Shown here piece by piece: positions 43,364-53,826 of a stretch of 64,000 nucleotides of DNA (the stretch's first letter is position 1; each line of letters opens with the position of its first letter). The stretch is from Porphyra umbilicalis (Eukaryota > Rhodophyta > Bangiophyceae > Bangiales > Bangiaceae), in NCBI GenBank assembly GCA_002049455.2, contig KV918977.1, positions 1-64,000 of the forward strand, given 5' to 3'. The notes under the pieces are model-generated. The model saw only the letters and a program-made list of their open reading frames with translations. It had not been told where the DNA came from and did no database searches. Made by a program: the position numbers and the translations under genes.

Positions 43364-44835
43364 GGTGAAAGAGCGATTGACAGGTGGAAGGGGGTGTCGG
43401 ACAAGGTGAGATGGGGAGAGGAGGTTGGCTCGGCACTGGAAAACGGACGACAGGTGCAGTCGACGTGAATGGATCGTGGAGATGACAGTGGATGCAGCAC
43501 AGAATCACAAGAGATCCCAGTGTCTGTGAACGAAGATGCGCGGACAAACATTTCACAGGATGGTGCTTCTGCATGCGCGCTCCTTCGCCCATTGGCGCAC
43601 GTCATCCCGTCGTGTCCAGAATCTGTCACATTTTCTCATGCTCGCGTCCCCAGCCGCAGACACTTAGTTCTGGAAATCGGAAGGTCACCGCAATATAGCA
43701 TTTAAGTCGTTCTCTCATTATTAGCAACTTGGTCTTCATCAGCCCCGCAGATCCGTCATGCTTGAAGTGCGCCAGTGTCAGCTGCGAACCGCACATGAGA
43801 TATACACATGTGACAGGTGCCATAATCTCGTGCCGCCACACCGTGTCCTATATTTGGACCGCCGCAAGATGCGAGCTGGAAGTCAGAGGCTTGCACGGAC
43901 CGCATCTTCAAAAAGCGGGCCACGTTGTCACAAAATCAAGCCGACGTCTATATGTTTGGAGAATTCCAACTGTTAGAACTGAGCACTGTTACAGTCCGCG
44001 ACTGCGGGATTTTTTGGTGAACGGCTGTACATCCCAACTTCACTGGCATCCGCTTTTTTGCGCCCCACTGCGGTAAGCCCGTAGTCTCCGAGACGAAGAA
44101 CACCACTTTTACGGGAACGGTGCTCATGCGCCTGTGTGCTTCAGTATTGACGAGGCTTGAGCAAATCATGACTCGCCGGCCCCGACCATTTTCGGATGAC
44201 AGACGATTCTAGGGGGTCGGTCAGCCCTCCCAGAGAGGCCATCGAGTAGAATAAAAAATGGGGACGCGCGAATAAAAAGGGGACGCGGCTCAATTGCTTC
44301 TCGACCACTAGAATTTTAGCACGTCACAGCAGGGCTTCTCGGGTGCTGGTGTAATGCTCAGACCCAGATGTGCCGGCTTCTACTCTCTTAAAGACGCTGG
44401 TAGGCTACTTTTTGTCCGTAGACGACCACCCCCGATTGCTGATCGTTCAACAGTATCAGTTTTCACACCCGATTCCAGCCAATGGGCTAGTGTTCACAGG
44501 TAATTCATGACACGGCATGCACACACTGCGGGTCGGTATTTCGTCGCCGGAATACTTCTCAACTTGCCGGCTTGTAAATCTATAACGATTAGACGCGAAA
44601 GAATGTTTTGAGATATCCATGCAAAGCTCCTGTGAGATGGCCTCAGCATAATTCGGAGAATCATGTGCACAACAGTTTCGTGTTTCAGCGAAAATCCTAC
44701 ATTTCAGATTGTCTGATTCTCATGTGACCTCTGTGATTCGGCAGTTCATTACTACAGTCCTGGAATCGTTCAACGGATCATCTTCGGGACTGACTCCGGG
44801 ATCGTTCCAAAAGCAGTGTCATCCTGACCCACTGA
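43364..44835. other. Gene-free stretch upstream of the cysteine-rich gene
   Basis: The first ~300 bp (purine-rich, GGTGGAAGGGGGTG) probably holds the promoter of the 43363 gene. The remainder has only short frames and nothing I can support. Confidence 0.4.
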
Positions 44836-45387
44836 GGCCCACTCTACACGGCGGGACCACGTGCACGGGTTTGTGCCCGAATCACATCGTAAGTCCTGCG
44901 TATACACGTGATTTGCCATTGGCTGTTTTGACGGCACACGAGAAGTATTGAAGGCGAGAAGATGGAAACTTGGATCTTGGAACTGGCAGATCAGATCACA
45001 CAGCAACCGCACAGCCCCACCCATCTTACCTGCGCGGTGTCGTGAATCAATACTATTTGCATCCCATGATCCGCTTCATGCAATCCTGAGAGGCACACGC
45101 TGGTCCAATCATTCGTGCGGTGTCGTCGGCGGCCCAAACGGGAGTTTCCTTTCCACGCACGTTCATGTGTGCGAGATATAAAAAAATATCTCGCACATGT
45201 GAACGTGCTCGGCCCCAAAGGACCAAATCAGCCGGTTTTGGCTCATAATTCCTTCGTGCGCGGGATCCCATGATCTCACGAATACGGCCTAAACTTGTCA
45301 AAGCGATTGGAACGTGATTGGAACGACGCACTCCCATTGGCTAGCACGTGTCCGAGCACGCCGTGGACGCGCCGTGTAGAGTGGGCC
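44836..45387. mobile_element. Fold-back type inverted-repeat element, ~552 bp
   Basis: An 18-bp perfect inverted repeat at the ends (44836-44853 GGCCCACTCTACACGGCG; 45370-45387 its complement) and a strong central hairpin (45157-45208), with weaker complementarity between. No ORF. The outer boundary and target duplication are not clear. Confidence 0.55.
45157..45208. repeat. Central hairpin, 23-bp arms and A6 loop
   Basis: Arms 45157-45179 and 45186-45208 pair with two mismatches (GCACGTTCA..GCGAGATAT), separated by six adenines. Confidence 0.85.
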
Positions 45388-46393
45388 GGATCATCTCGGG
45401 GACTGTCATTCGAAAAAAATGTGAGGACTTGTTCAACTGATAGTCTGACTGCATCTTCCGCAAACAAAATGTCTGCCTATTCCGTCAACAGCGTGATCAA
45501 AAAACCTTTTGACACTCTCTTTGTTCAGACCATGGCCCATCGTGGAATCTGACTTATCACTCATGCCCTTAAGTTTCAGGTGCGAGTGCTTCTGATACGT
45601 ATTAAACCGGGGGATTGCAAGATCGGGACGTGCTGTGTTACGGCGATAGGGGACGAGTTTGCCTCTGAGCTGAGAACGACTTCATTACGCGTGCAGGGGA
45701 CCCAATCATTGATAAATCGGGACTGGGTGCGTCCGGGACTTCACGGTATTCTCGATGTGCGAGCCGACGCATGTTTACCCAGTTCCCATCCCCTCTGCGC
45801 CGGGAAACAGCGTGTCGGTCGCACGACTACCAAGTCACATTGAGGCTCCCTCTGCACACGTTTCGTGGCCCAGGAGCGACGCCCCATGGGCAGGTGTTGC
45901 TCTCTGATCGGTTTCGGCAGGCCCTCCTCACGACGTCACTCGAAGTAGTCCAGGCTATCATCTACGATCGAGTCCTTGAGGCAGGAATCTAGATCAATCT
46001 TGCGCACTCGTTCACTCAATCTATTACGACGGTCCCCAGGATGATTGTACTTCGACGCCAGGACAGTCCTGAGCACGATCCTCAGGATGATCTTACTCCC
46101 ACTTCAGGACAGTTCTCAGCAAGATACGCAGAACGATCAGAACCAGCGAATCGGAATGATCCTTCATGAGCATGGGGCAGCAACTTCGCCGGACAATTGC
46201 CGAATCTGCAGGTGCTGGTGAGAGGATGATTCCCACTGAATATCGGTGCAGATGGTCTTCGAGCACTTCTGAACTCCACTGCGGGCTCTGTCTCCAAGAT
46301 CAACAAAAAGTGGGCATAATTTGATCGCATGATCAATGTGCGACAGTTCTGCGAACCGTCGGTGGGCGTGTTCGAATCTGGCAGTTCTCAGTT
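45388..46393. other. Gene-free stretch
   Basis: No supported gene. Two imperfect ~47-bp direct units (CAGGATGAT..CAGGACAGT) lie near 46036-46130. Confidence 0.4.
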
Positions 46394-47045
46394 CCCTGGC
46401 CTTTAGGACAGGGTGCTCTCAAAGTGTAGTGATGCACACATCTACTTAGACCACGGGACTTGCCCTCCGCTTCAGAGGTGGCAGTCTGCATTCATGTCCT
46501 CAGGGATCTGAGGGCGTGTCGACGTTGGAAGGGTCGCGATGACGCTAAAAGCTAATAGGGTTACGTGGCTGAGAAGGACTGTCCTTCACAGGGCCCGAAC
46601 GGTGCCTGCCCCCTGCCACCCCCCACCGCCCCGAGTTGGGCGCGGCGACCGCGCGCAGCGACTACGGGGGTTGAACGCGCCCGCGATGACCCGCGGGTAA
46701 TCGTGCCTGCGCGCCGGCTTCTGTTGCGGCGGCCCGTCGGCCTGCCATCTACCGGCGCGGTTAGAGGTGCGCTGCGCGGCGGAGTGAAGGCCCCTCCCGT
46801 CGGCGTCGCGCGACGCCGGCGAGTTGCCGCCGCTGCGGTGCCGGCGGCGGCACCCTCTTCCCCGCCCCATGTTTCCTCCGCCACGGCAGCGTGGCTGTAC
46901 GTGTCCCCGTGCACGCTCGCGGCTATGGAGTCGGCCGGCGTGCCCGGTGTCGATGCGTCGCGAAGCGCGCCGCCGCCCTGAAGGCCAGGGTATTGCACGC
47001 ACGTGCCTGGAATTTTAAGGAATCGGGGACAAAACGCTGTGCATG
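46394..47045 (-). repeat. Dispersed repeat, copy 2 (inverted relative to 15340-16074)
   Basis: Same family as 15340-16074. The terminal palindrome is at 46394-46413 (CCCTGGCCTTTAGGACAGGG) and the CCCTGAAGGCCAGGG box at 46976-46990. Similarity continues weakly to about 47045. It lacks about 100 bp present in copy 1. Confidence 0.75.
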
Positions 47046-47109
47046 ACGTGCGGGTCGGTCGGAATTTCAGCCCCCATGACAGAATTATTTCGTCCAAAAG
47101 TAGTATCAG

Positions 47110-47545
47110 CGGTGGTCGTCGTTGGTGGGTGGGGTGGGGGCATGGGTCGGATGGAGTGGCGTGATCGCGGCGGGGTCGGGTGGGTGCGGGTAGGGTGAAG
47201 GGGGTGTGGGGTGGGAGGGGTGTGGGGTGGGAGGAATGTGGGGTGGGGGGTGTGTGGGGTGGGGGGTGTGTGGGGTGGGGGGTGTGTGGGGTGGGGGGTG
47301 TGTGGGGTGGAGGCTGTGTGGGGTGTGGGGGGTGTGGGGTCGGGGGGGTGTGGGGTGGGGGGGGTGTGGGGTGGGGGGGTGTGGGGAGAGGTGGGGGGGG
47401 GTGGGGTGGGAGGGGTGTGGGGAGAGGTGGGGGGGGGGTGGGCTGGGGGGGGTGGGTGGGGGTGGGGTGGGGGGTGGGTGGGGAGTGGGGTGGGGTGGGT
47501 GGGGGGTGTGGGGGTCGTAGGAGGCGGCGCGGGGTGGGTTGGGGT
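47110..47545 (+). repeat. G-rich minisatellite (GGGGTGTGTGGGGTGG type)
   Basis: About 430 bp of almost pure G/T on the plus strand, with unit periods near 10-20 bp and many GGGG runs; high G-quadruplex potential. Frames encode Pro/His/Thr repeats on the minus strand and are not credible genes. Confidence 0.9.
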
Positions 47546-47758
47546 GGTGTGCGTGTGCGTAGGGCGGGGTCGGTAGGGTGTGCAGTGTGTATGAGGCGAG
47601 GCGAGGCGGGTTCAGATGGCGTGGATGTGGGTAGGGTCCGGTGGTTGGAGTGTATGGGGCGGGGCATGTACGGTTGTTGTAATAGGGTGAGATGTGCTTG
47701 GACATACAGGTGGGCTGGGGTGGGATGCACCGGGAAGAGTACACCAGGGTGCTGTGCA

Positions 47759-47875
47759 GAGGTGTGATTTAAATCATTTCTGGCCCCGGGTAAAGGTGAT
47801 TTAAATCAACCCTTGATTTTTAATCGTATGAGGCGATTTTTATTGATTTAAATAATCGGGCATGATTTAAATCAT
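47759..47875. repeat. AT-rich cluster of GATTTAAATC palindromes (left)
   Basis: GATTTAAATC or a one-base variant at 47766, 47798, 47845 and 47864, with related TTGATTTTTAATC. Faces a similar cluster at 49311-49350. Confidence 0.7.
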
Positions 47876-47954
47876 TTAGGCTCGTTATGCGTGAAAATAA
47901 AAACATGTACCACGTGATAAGCCCTGATAAGGACCATTAACGCTATTGTTTGAC

Positions 47955-49270
47955 TTCGTGTCGCGTGCGGCGGGCGTCACCGCCTGGGCGGCCGTCGATG
48001 TGTCGGGGGGCGGGGCCGTGGCGGACGTGACCGCCGCCATCGCCGCCGCCGCTGCGGACCTGTCGTGGCCGCCCGTGACTTCGGTGGCGGACGCCCTCGG
48101 CGCGACGCTAGACGGGTAGCGCGCGGGCGCTGCCGAGGATGCCCCCGCCGACGGCGGGACCACGGACGCATTGCTGTCCGCGCTCGCCACCGCCGTGGCG
48201 GGTGGCGCGACGCCGGCGGTGTCCGCCGCCAGTGACCGCCTCGCCGCCCTGACCGCTGTCCGCGCTCGTCACCCCGCCCCTGCCGCTGCCCACCGACGGC
48301 GCGACGTCACGACTGCCGCCGCCGCCGCCGCCACCGCCGCCGCCGCCGCTGTCGCCGTCGCCGCCGCTGCTAGCCCCGCCGGTGGCGGTGGCGGCCGCCC
48401 TGCACGTCGCCCCCCGCCGCGTTAAAGCCGCCAATGCCGCCTTTGACGCGCCACTTTCTGCCGAATGCGGCGGGCGGTCCGGGGTGCACATGGTCGGGGG
48501 TCCGCCGGCGGCCGCCGCCGCGGCGGCGGCGCGGTGGCGCCGTGGCGGGCGCCCGCTTCACCGCGCTCACCACCACGGCGATGGTGCGACCCCTCCTCAT
48601 TGCCGACGACGTGTCGACGCCCGTGCCGGGTTTCCCGCACCCGCTGCTTGGTGGGCGTCGCCGCCGCGGGCCCGCCGCCAGTCGCCGTCGGCGGCGGCGG
48701 CGGCAAGGATGGTGGCGGGAACCCTCCCCCCCTCTCCCTCGTCCTTCCTGTCCCCGCCGCGTTCGTCGCTCTCCTGCCGCCCGCGGGGCCCCCCCCCGCT
48801 GACCCGCTCCTGGCCACGGCGGCGCTCTCGACGCTCCTCACGATTGCCGTTGTTCACGCGGCGTGCGTGGCGCTCACGCCTGCCTTCCCCGCCGTCGCGG
48901 CATTGCGCGTCCCACCCCTCCATGTCGCCGTCACGCCGGCGGTGGCTCTGCTGCGGGCGCTCGCCATCCACGATGGCGCCCTGTCGGTGGTGGCGGCGGT
49001 CGGGTTCTCCCCGCTTGCGACCGCCGCCGCGACCGCGCCGCCGCTTGATGGGGCGCTTGACCAAGCCGCCGCCTGTACGGTTGCTGGCGCCTGCCTCCTC
49101 CGTCTCGAAGAGGCCGCCGCCGTCTCCGCGGCGGGCCTCCTCGCTTCTGTCGTGCGGTTGTTGGAGTCGGCGGCGGGGGACCCCGCCGCGGCTGGCACGC
49201 TCTCCCTCCACGTCCGCCTGGCGGGGTGCGCGGCGTTGCGCGCGGCGGCCCGTCGGTCGGCCGGGGTGCA
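47955..49270 (+). other. GC-saturated block between GATTTAAATC clusters; possible captured gene fragment
   Basis: The plus-strand frame from about 48700 to 49270 encodes helix-rich, armadillo/HEAT-like sequence (LLRALAIHDGALSVVAAVGF, ACTVAGACLLRLEEAAAVSAAGLLASVVRLLESAAGDPAAAG, LAGCAALRAAARR). It runs without a proper end into the AT-rich cluster at 49311. I read it as a fragment of a host gene, possibly captured by an inverted-repeat element. The ARM-like assignment rests on periodicity only. Confidence 0.4.
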
Positions 49271-49310
49271 GTGTCAGGTCTCATCAGTGTCAGCAGGAGA
49301 ATGCCCATGT

Positions 49311-49390
49311 GATTTAAATCATGAGACCCTCCGGGTAAATGATTTAAATCATTAAAATCAGCATGATGGTAATCATAAAAAAAATCACCT
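49311..49390. repeat. AT-rich cluster of GATTTAAATC palindromes (right)
   Basis: GATTTAAATC at 49311 and 49341 with a CCGGGTAAATGATTTAAATC context that mirrors the left cluster in sequence. Confidence 0.7.
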
Positions 49391-49571
49391 CCCATCTCTG
49401 GTGCTGTGTTGGTATGGGCATGATGAAGGCGCAGTCCAGGAGTGTGATGAAGAGTGTTTGCATGAAATGACACCCGCGCGTCCTGTCGTCATGGTGACAC
49501 CTGCCATGTTATTGAATAGTGGCCGGTCTTACAATTCAAAGTGCCCTCCAGGCGCTAGCCGGCCACCGGGC

Positions 49572-50302
49572 ACTAGTGTCCATTCTACCGACCGCATCAT
49601 TTGATGCGATTCGCATCAATTGATGCGGTTTTTCTGTCTTCTGCTACGAGAGAATCGCTGCTCCGCTGTTCATTCTGACGGCAGGAACGGGTCCTGGGTA
49701 GGCTTTTTATCCTTGGGATAGAAGGAGGCCGCCCATAATACATTTCTTCCTGCCCATACAGGCGATGCCGCGGAAGCACCCAGCAGACCATCCTGCCATG
49801 TCCCCCCCTCCCCACGCCCCATACGAAGCAGAGCTCTTCATGAGTTGTCTGGCTCCAGGAGACTCCACATACCCTTTCTATGAGACACAGAGGTGTCCCT
49901 AGGCAGAAACAACATGCTCGGACAGCCTCCGCACGTCGAACAAGACGAGCACGCGGGGCCCCCACAGTGGCTGTTGCAAGTCCAAATCGAAGTATTTGAG
50001 GGTTCTGGAGGGGGGGGGGGGGGGAGGGCGATGCTCGGCCCCGCTGGCAGACGCCCTCTGAGTGGGCTTTCATACTTCTTTTCATACGAGGGTCATCCTC
50101 AACGGATCTTCTTTACGCTGGGCTGACATGGCGACCACCCAGCTCCATGTTGCCGACGAGAACAGCAACAACGTAAGTTTATAGGTGCCAGAAGGGCCGA
50201 ATTCCCACTCAGATGCCCCGGAAACCGCGATTCTGACACCGCATCATTTGATGCGCAGCACCGCATCATTTGATGCGATTCTGCGGTAGAATAGACACTA
50301 GT
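49572..50302. mobile_element. Non-autonomous inverted-repeat element with CCGCATCA/TGATGCGG palindromes, ~730 bp
   Basis: 19-bp terminal inverted repeats (49572-49590 ACTAGTGTCCATTCTACCG; 50284-50302) with one mismatch. The outer ACTAGT is itself a palindrome, so the target duplication (CTA, CTAG or ACTAGT) cannot be separated from the repeat. Subterminal clusters of CCGCATCA(T/A)TTGATGCG lie at 49592-49628 and 50239-50277. The interior has no credible gene. Confidence 0.75.
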
Positions 50303-50780
50303 AACTAATTTAGGTGTGCTGGGCGCACGAGAATCTTGCCTCTTGGCCCCAGTCAAAGTGGGCGGACTGTACCGCTGTTGTAGGAAACTGAAGTTTAAAT
50401 ACTCCACGTCTTTCTGCCAACGGCACATTAGAGGGTGGGCTGGTACTAACCAGCGAGTCGTGCGGCGCGCCGCGCTACCCCGAGATCCGTCCGCGTCGCA
50501 GCGTTTCTGCGGCTCCTTCGCCGCCGTCGAGGTGACGACACGGCCCCCCCCCCACCGCCGCGTCGATGACCGCCGCCACGATGAGTGGAGACCGGCCACC
50601 ACCGCTCACCGCCTTTGGTTTACCCCACTCTCCCCCATTTTCTCACCTTGCCATCCCCGCGCTTCCCCTCCCTTTTTCCCGGCCATGCTGCGCTGACCGC
50701 CGCCGCCGCCGCGCGGCGGCGTCGGCGGGGCGGCGCCCGCCCCCCCCCCTCCCCGCCCTCCCCCCCCGCAGAGCCCCCAC

Positions 50781-51782
50781 ATGGCGTCCCCCCCCCCCCC
50801 TCCCCCCGGTGACACGCCCTACTCACCCGAGGCGCTCTCCTTTTCCGAAGTCGGCGCCATCACGGGCGCCCACGGGGTGCGCGGGGAGCTCAAACTCCGC
50901 GCCGCCACCGACTGGGCGCGGCAGCGCCTCGCGCCCGACACGCCGCTGCCGCCGCGGCAAGGCCGGCGGCGGCCCGGCGCGTCGTCGCCGTCGCCGCTGC
51001 CGCCGCCGCCGCTGCCGACGCCCAAGCACCCCCCCCCGCAGCGCTTCCTCCTCCTCCCCGGCCGCCGGTACCCGCGGCCGGTCGGCGTGACGGGCGCGCG
51101 CAAGGCGACCCAAGCGGGCACGTGGATTGTCAGCCTCGACTGTTGTACGTGCCGGGAGGAGGTGGCGCCGCTCGTCGGCGGGCGCCTGTACGTGCGCGCG
51201 AGTGAGCGCCCGCGGATGGGCGCGGGGGAGTTCCTCGTGCGCGACCTGGTGGGGATGGACGTGCTGCTGCGGCCGCCGGGGGGGGGCGGTGGGGGCGGCG
51301 ACGCCGCGGCGGTGGGCGCGCCGCTCTCTGGGGCGCCCGCCGTAGCGGGCAGCCACGCGGGGGACGGCGGCGCCGTGGCGGCGGCGGCGACGGCGGCGGC
51401 GGAGGTCCCCCCCCGCGCCTCCCCCCTGCCCGTCGTCGGCCGCGTTGTGGCAGTTATGACGCGGGACCAGCTGGCGGCGGGCGCCACGGAGGAGTCGACG
51501 TCCGTCCTCGGCGGGGATGTGCTCGAGGTCGCCCTCGGCGACTGGGCGGCCGCCGAGGCGCCCGGCGGCCCGGGCGTGGCGGCGTGGGATTGGGCCGACG
51601 CGGTGCGGGTGCTCGTGCCGTTTGTGCGTCCGATCGTGCCGGTCGTGGACGTGGAGCGGCGGGTCATAGAGGTGGACCCGCCCGCCGGCCTGTTTGAGGT
51701 GGCGGTCGTGCCCCGCAGGGGGGGCGTCAAAATTCGGGGGCTGTTGACCGCAGCGGCCGAGGGCGACGCTGACGGGCGGTGA
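50781..51782 (+). CDS. rimM: RimM-type 16S rRNA processing / ribosome maturation factor, nuclear-encoded
   Basis: 333 residues. SEVGAITGAHGVRGELKLRAATD (about 22-44) is the RimM N-terminal barrel signature. EFLVRDLVGMDVLL (150-163), VVGRVVAV (218-225), DVLEVAL and VLVPFVRPIVPVVDVERRVIEVDPPAGLFE form the C-terminal PRC barrel. Two insertions, a Pro-rich one (about 50-90) and a Gly/Ala-rich one (about 166-212), make it roughly twice the bacterial length. RimM binds S19 and assists maturation of the 30S head; in an alga the product would act in plastids or mitochondria. An in-frame TGA at 50694 limits this ATG, yet no transit peptide is seen here. Open frames just upstream (from 50566 or 50585) with Arg/Ser/Pro-rich starts, ending across C homopolymers at 50789-50808, could supply one through a missed base or exon. 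Converges on the 52234 gene. Confidence 0.88.
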   Translation: MASPPPPPPGDTPYSPEALSFSEVGAITGAHGVRGELKLRAATDWARQRLAPDTPLPPRQGRRRPGASSPSPLPPPPLPTPKHPPPQRFLLLPGRRYPRPVGVTGARKATQAGTWIVSLDCCTCREEVAPLVGGRLYVRASERPRMGAGEFLVRDLVGMDVLLRPPGGGGGGGDAAAVGAPLSGAPAVAGSHAGDGGAVAAAATAAAEVPPRASPLPVVGRVVAVMTRDQLAAGATEESTSVLGGDVLEVALGDWAAAEAPGGPGVAAWDWADAVRVLVPFVRPIVPVVDVERRVIEVDPPAGLFEVAVVPRRGGVKIRGLLTAAAEGDADGR

Positions 51783-52233
51783 TGGGAGGGGTGGCGCCGC
51801 CCTGAGCCGTGGGGGGGCACCCCTGTGTGTCGCTGGTAGATGCGGGAGCGGAAGGCGGTGCGGGGTGCTCACAGTAGGGGGTGGCTTGCCGAGCGGCGGG
51901 GGCGCCCCGTTGCTGGCCGTTTTCAGTGGTGTGACGCGCCTTCGCTAGGCGGCTCGGGTCGCGCCTCGGATGCGGCGCCGACGAGCACCTTGGGGTTGTA
52001 TGCGGACCCGCGCCGGTCCCCACGGTGCGCGACGCCTCTGACGTGGACCGCGCGTCTAACCGGTTACGTTGCGCCCGTCGCCCAGCAATGGAGAAAACTA
52101 AACGCGCGCGCCTGCGCACGAGCGTAGGCACCGGCTGGCTGTTGGCCATCGCCCCCACCCAGGTGGGCCGCCAGTCCCCACGTCTTGCTCCTCTCACACC
52201 CCGCCCCCCCCCCCTCCCCATCCACCAGTTTGC

Positions 52234-53826
52234 TCACTGGGCGGGCAGCTGCTTGCCGCTGGCCACCGCCACAATCGCCGCCTTGATCGCAAACGACGGC
52301 TCCTTTTCGTCGGCCGGGTCCCCCCCCCCCCCCGGCCCCTCATTTGCCGCCGCCACCGCCGCCTTGATGTCCGCCTCAACCGCTTGGGCGGCTTCCGTGC
52401 GGGGACCCTCCTTGAGCTTGAGCCACGTCGACTCGATAAACTCGCGCTCGTCGGACGCAAACTGGTCCCGCCGCTCGTACTCCCCCGCCAGCCGCCGCAC
52501 CGTCGAGGGGGTGTGGCGCAAGCAGGACGGGTCGTCCGCCTCGGCCTCGCCGTCGGCCGTCGCCGCCGACGACGGCGCGTCGCGCGCGCCCGCCGGCAGC
52601 GCCATGGGCGGCGGCATGCACGGCCGCCGCTCGACGTAGCGCGGGCTGACGGGCGTCACGCGGCCGCCATCGCCGTCGGATTCCGACGTTTCCGTGGGGA
52701 TGGCGTGCGCCTGCTTGGCGCCGACCGCCGGCACCACGTACTTGGACGCGGGCGCCGGCTGCGCCTGCGACGCGGGCGTCGCGCCGTCCGTGGCGGCGGG
52801 CACGTCCCACGCGGCCGCCGCGGAGAGGACGCCGCCGCTGGAGAGGGCGCGCAGCAGCGACTCGTCGACGCCCCCGCCGTCGCCGTCGCCACCGTCGCCG
52901 GCGCCGTCACCGCCGCCGTCACCGCCGCCGTCGCCGCCGCCGTCGCCGCCGCCGTCGCCGTCGCCGTCGTCGCCTCTGCCGGCCGCCGGCGGCGGGGGCG
53001 TGGCGGGCGACGCCACCGCGTCGGCGGCGGCGGGCGACGCGGCCGCGCTGAGCGGCGGGGAGACGGAGGAGAGGGAGCGGGCGAGGTCTCCGCCCGGGGC
53101 GGCCCCGCCGCCGGCGCCGTCGTCGCCCGCCGCCGGCGCGTCGGCCGCGTCGGCGGCCGCCGACGGCGTCTTGGCCTCGACCCCCGCCGCCGGCGAGTGG
53201 CCCACCGACGCCCCGCCGCCGCCGCTGCCGACCGACGGCGCCGTCACGTCCGAGTCGGACGCGGCCGTGGCCGCCTCGCCGGCGGCACCCGCCACGCCCG
53301 CCGCCGCCGCGGCCGCGTCGCCGGCCGGCGCGGGTGCCGCCGCCGCTGCAGGCGCGGCGGTCGCCGCACCCACACCTGCCGCCGCGGCAGGTGCCGCCGC
53401 CGCCGCCTCCCCCGCGAGTGACGCCGCAGCCGCCGTCGACACAGTCGCACTCCCCTCCCCCGCCGCCCCCGACGCACTCCCCTCCACCGCCGCCCCCGAC
53501 GCACCGTCCGTGGCGGGGGGCGGAGCGGTCGAGGCCGCCGTCGGGTCGGCGGCGGCCCCGCCGCCGCCCCCGCCCGACGCGTCGGCGGCGGCGGCGGCGG
53601 CGGCACCACACGCGGCGCCGTCGGCGGGCACCACCCCCACTGGCGGCCCGTCCACGGCCACGGGCGGCACGCCGTCAGCCGCCACGGGCGGCGCCCCCGC
53701 CGGCGCCGCCGCGCCGTCCGCCCCCGACCGCGCCCGCGGCGGGCGGCTCCGCACGTCCGCCGGCCCGTCCGCGGCGGTCGGCGACTCGGCGCCGGGGCGG
53801 CGGAGGCAGCTCACGGCGGCGCCCAT
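52234..53826 (-). CDS. Ala/Gly-rich disordered protein with N-terminal MGAAVSC lipidation motif
   Basis: 530 residues, one exon. The start MGAAVSCLRR fits N-myristoylation at Gly2 with a nearby palmitoylatable Cys7, suggesting membrane attachment. Residues about 20-340 are Ala/Gly/Pro/Ser low complexity with an Asp-Gly repeat (GDGDGGGDGGG). The C-terminal 180 residues look more ordered: KYVVPAVGAKQAH, SPRYVERRPCMPPPM, RHTPSTVRRLAGEYERRDQFASDEREFIESTWLKLKEGP and a terminal helix. No domain is recognised. The opposite strand is also open for 464 codons, but this frame is favoured by its lipidation start and by the non-repetitive charged C-terminus. It is convergent with RimM, with about 450 bp between stops. 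Confidence 0.6.
   Translation of the reverse strand: MGAAVSCLRRPGAESPTAADGPADVRSRPPRARSGADGAAAPAGAPPVAADGVPPVAVDGPPVGVVPADGAACGAAAAAAADASGGGGGGAAADPTAASTAPPPATDGASGAAVEGSASGAAGEGSATVSTAAAASLAGEAAAAAPAAAAGVGAATAAPAAAAAPAPAGDAAAAAAGVAGAAGEAATAASDSDVTAPSVGSGGGGASVGHSPAAGVEAKTPSAAADAADAPAAGDDGAGGGAAPGGDLARSLSSVSPPLSAAASPAAADAVASPATPPPPAAGRGDDGDGDGGGDGGGDGGGDGGGDGAGDGGDGDGGGVDESLLRALSSGGVLSAAAAWDVPAATDGATPASQAQPAPASKYVVPAVGAKQAHAIPTETSESDGDGGRVTPVSPRYVERRPCMPPPMALPAGARDAPSSAATADGEAEADDPSCLRHTPSTVRRLAGEYERRDQFASDEREFIESTWLKLKEGPRTEAAQAVEADIKAAVAAANEGPGGGGDPADEKEPSFAIKAAIVAVASGKQLPAQ

Noticed and set aside
46340-46400. GTTCGAATC resembling a tRNA T-loop
   Set aside because: No pairing T stem, anticodon arm or acceptor stem around it.
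47106-47744. Pro/His-rich protein encoded by the G-rich minisatellite
   Set aside because: Pure translation of a simple repeat.
48465-49355. Full-length 296-residue gene
   Set aside because: The N-terminal third is Arg/Pro noise and the frame ends inside an AT-rich repeat cluster; only a fragment is supported.
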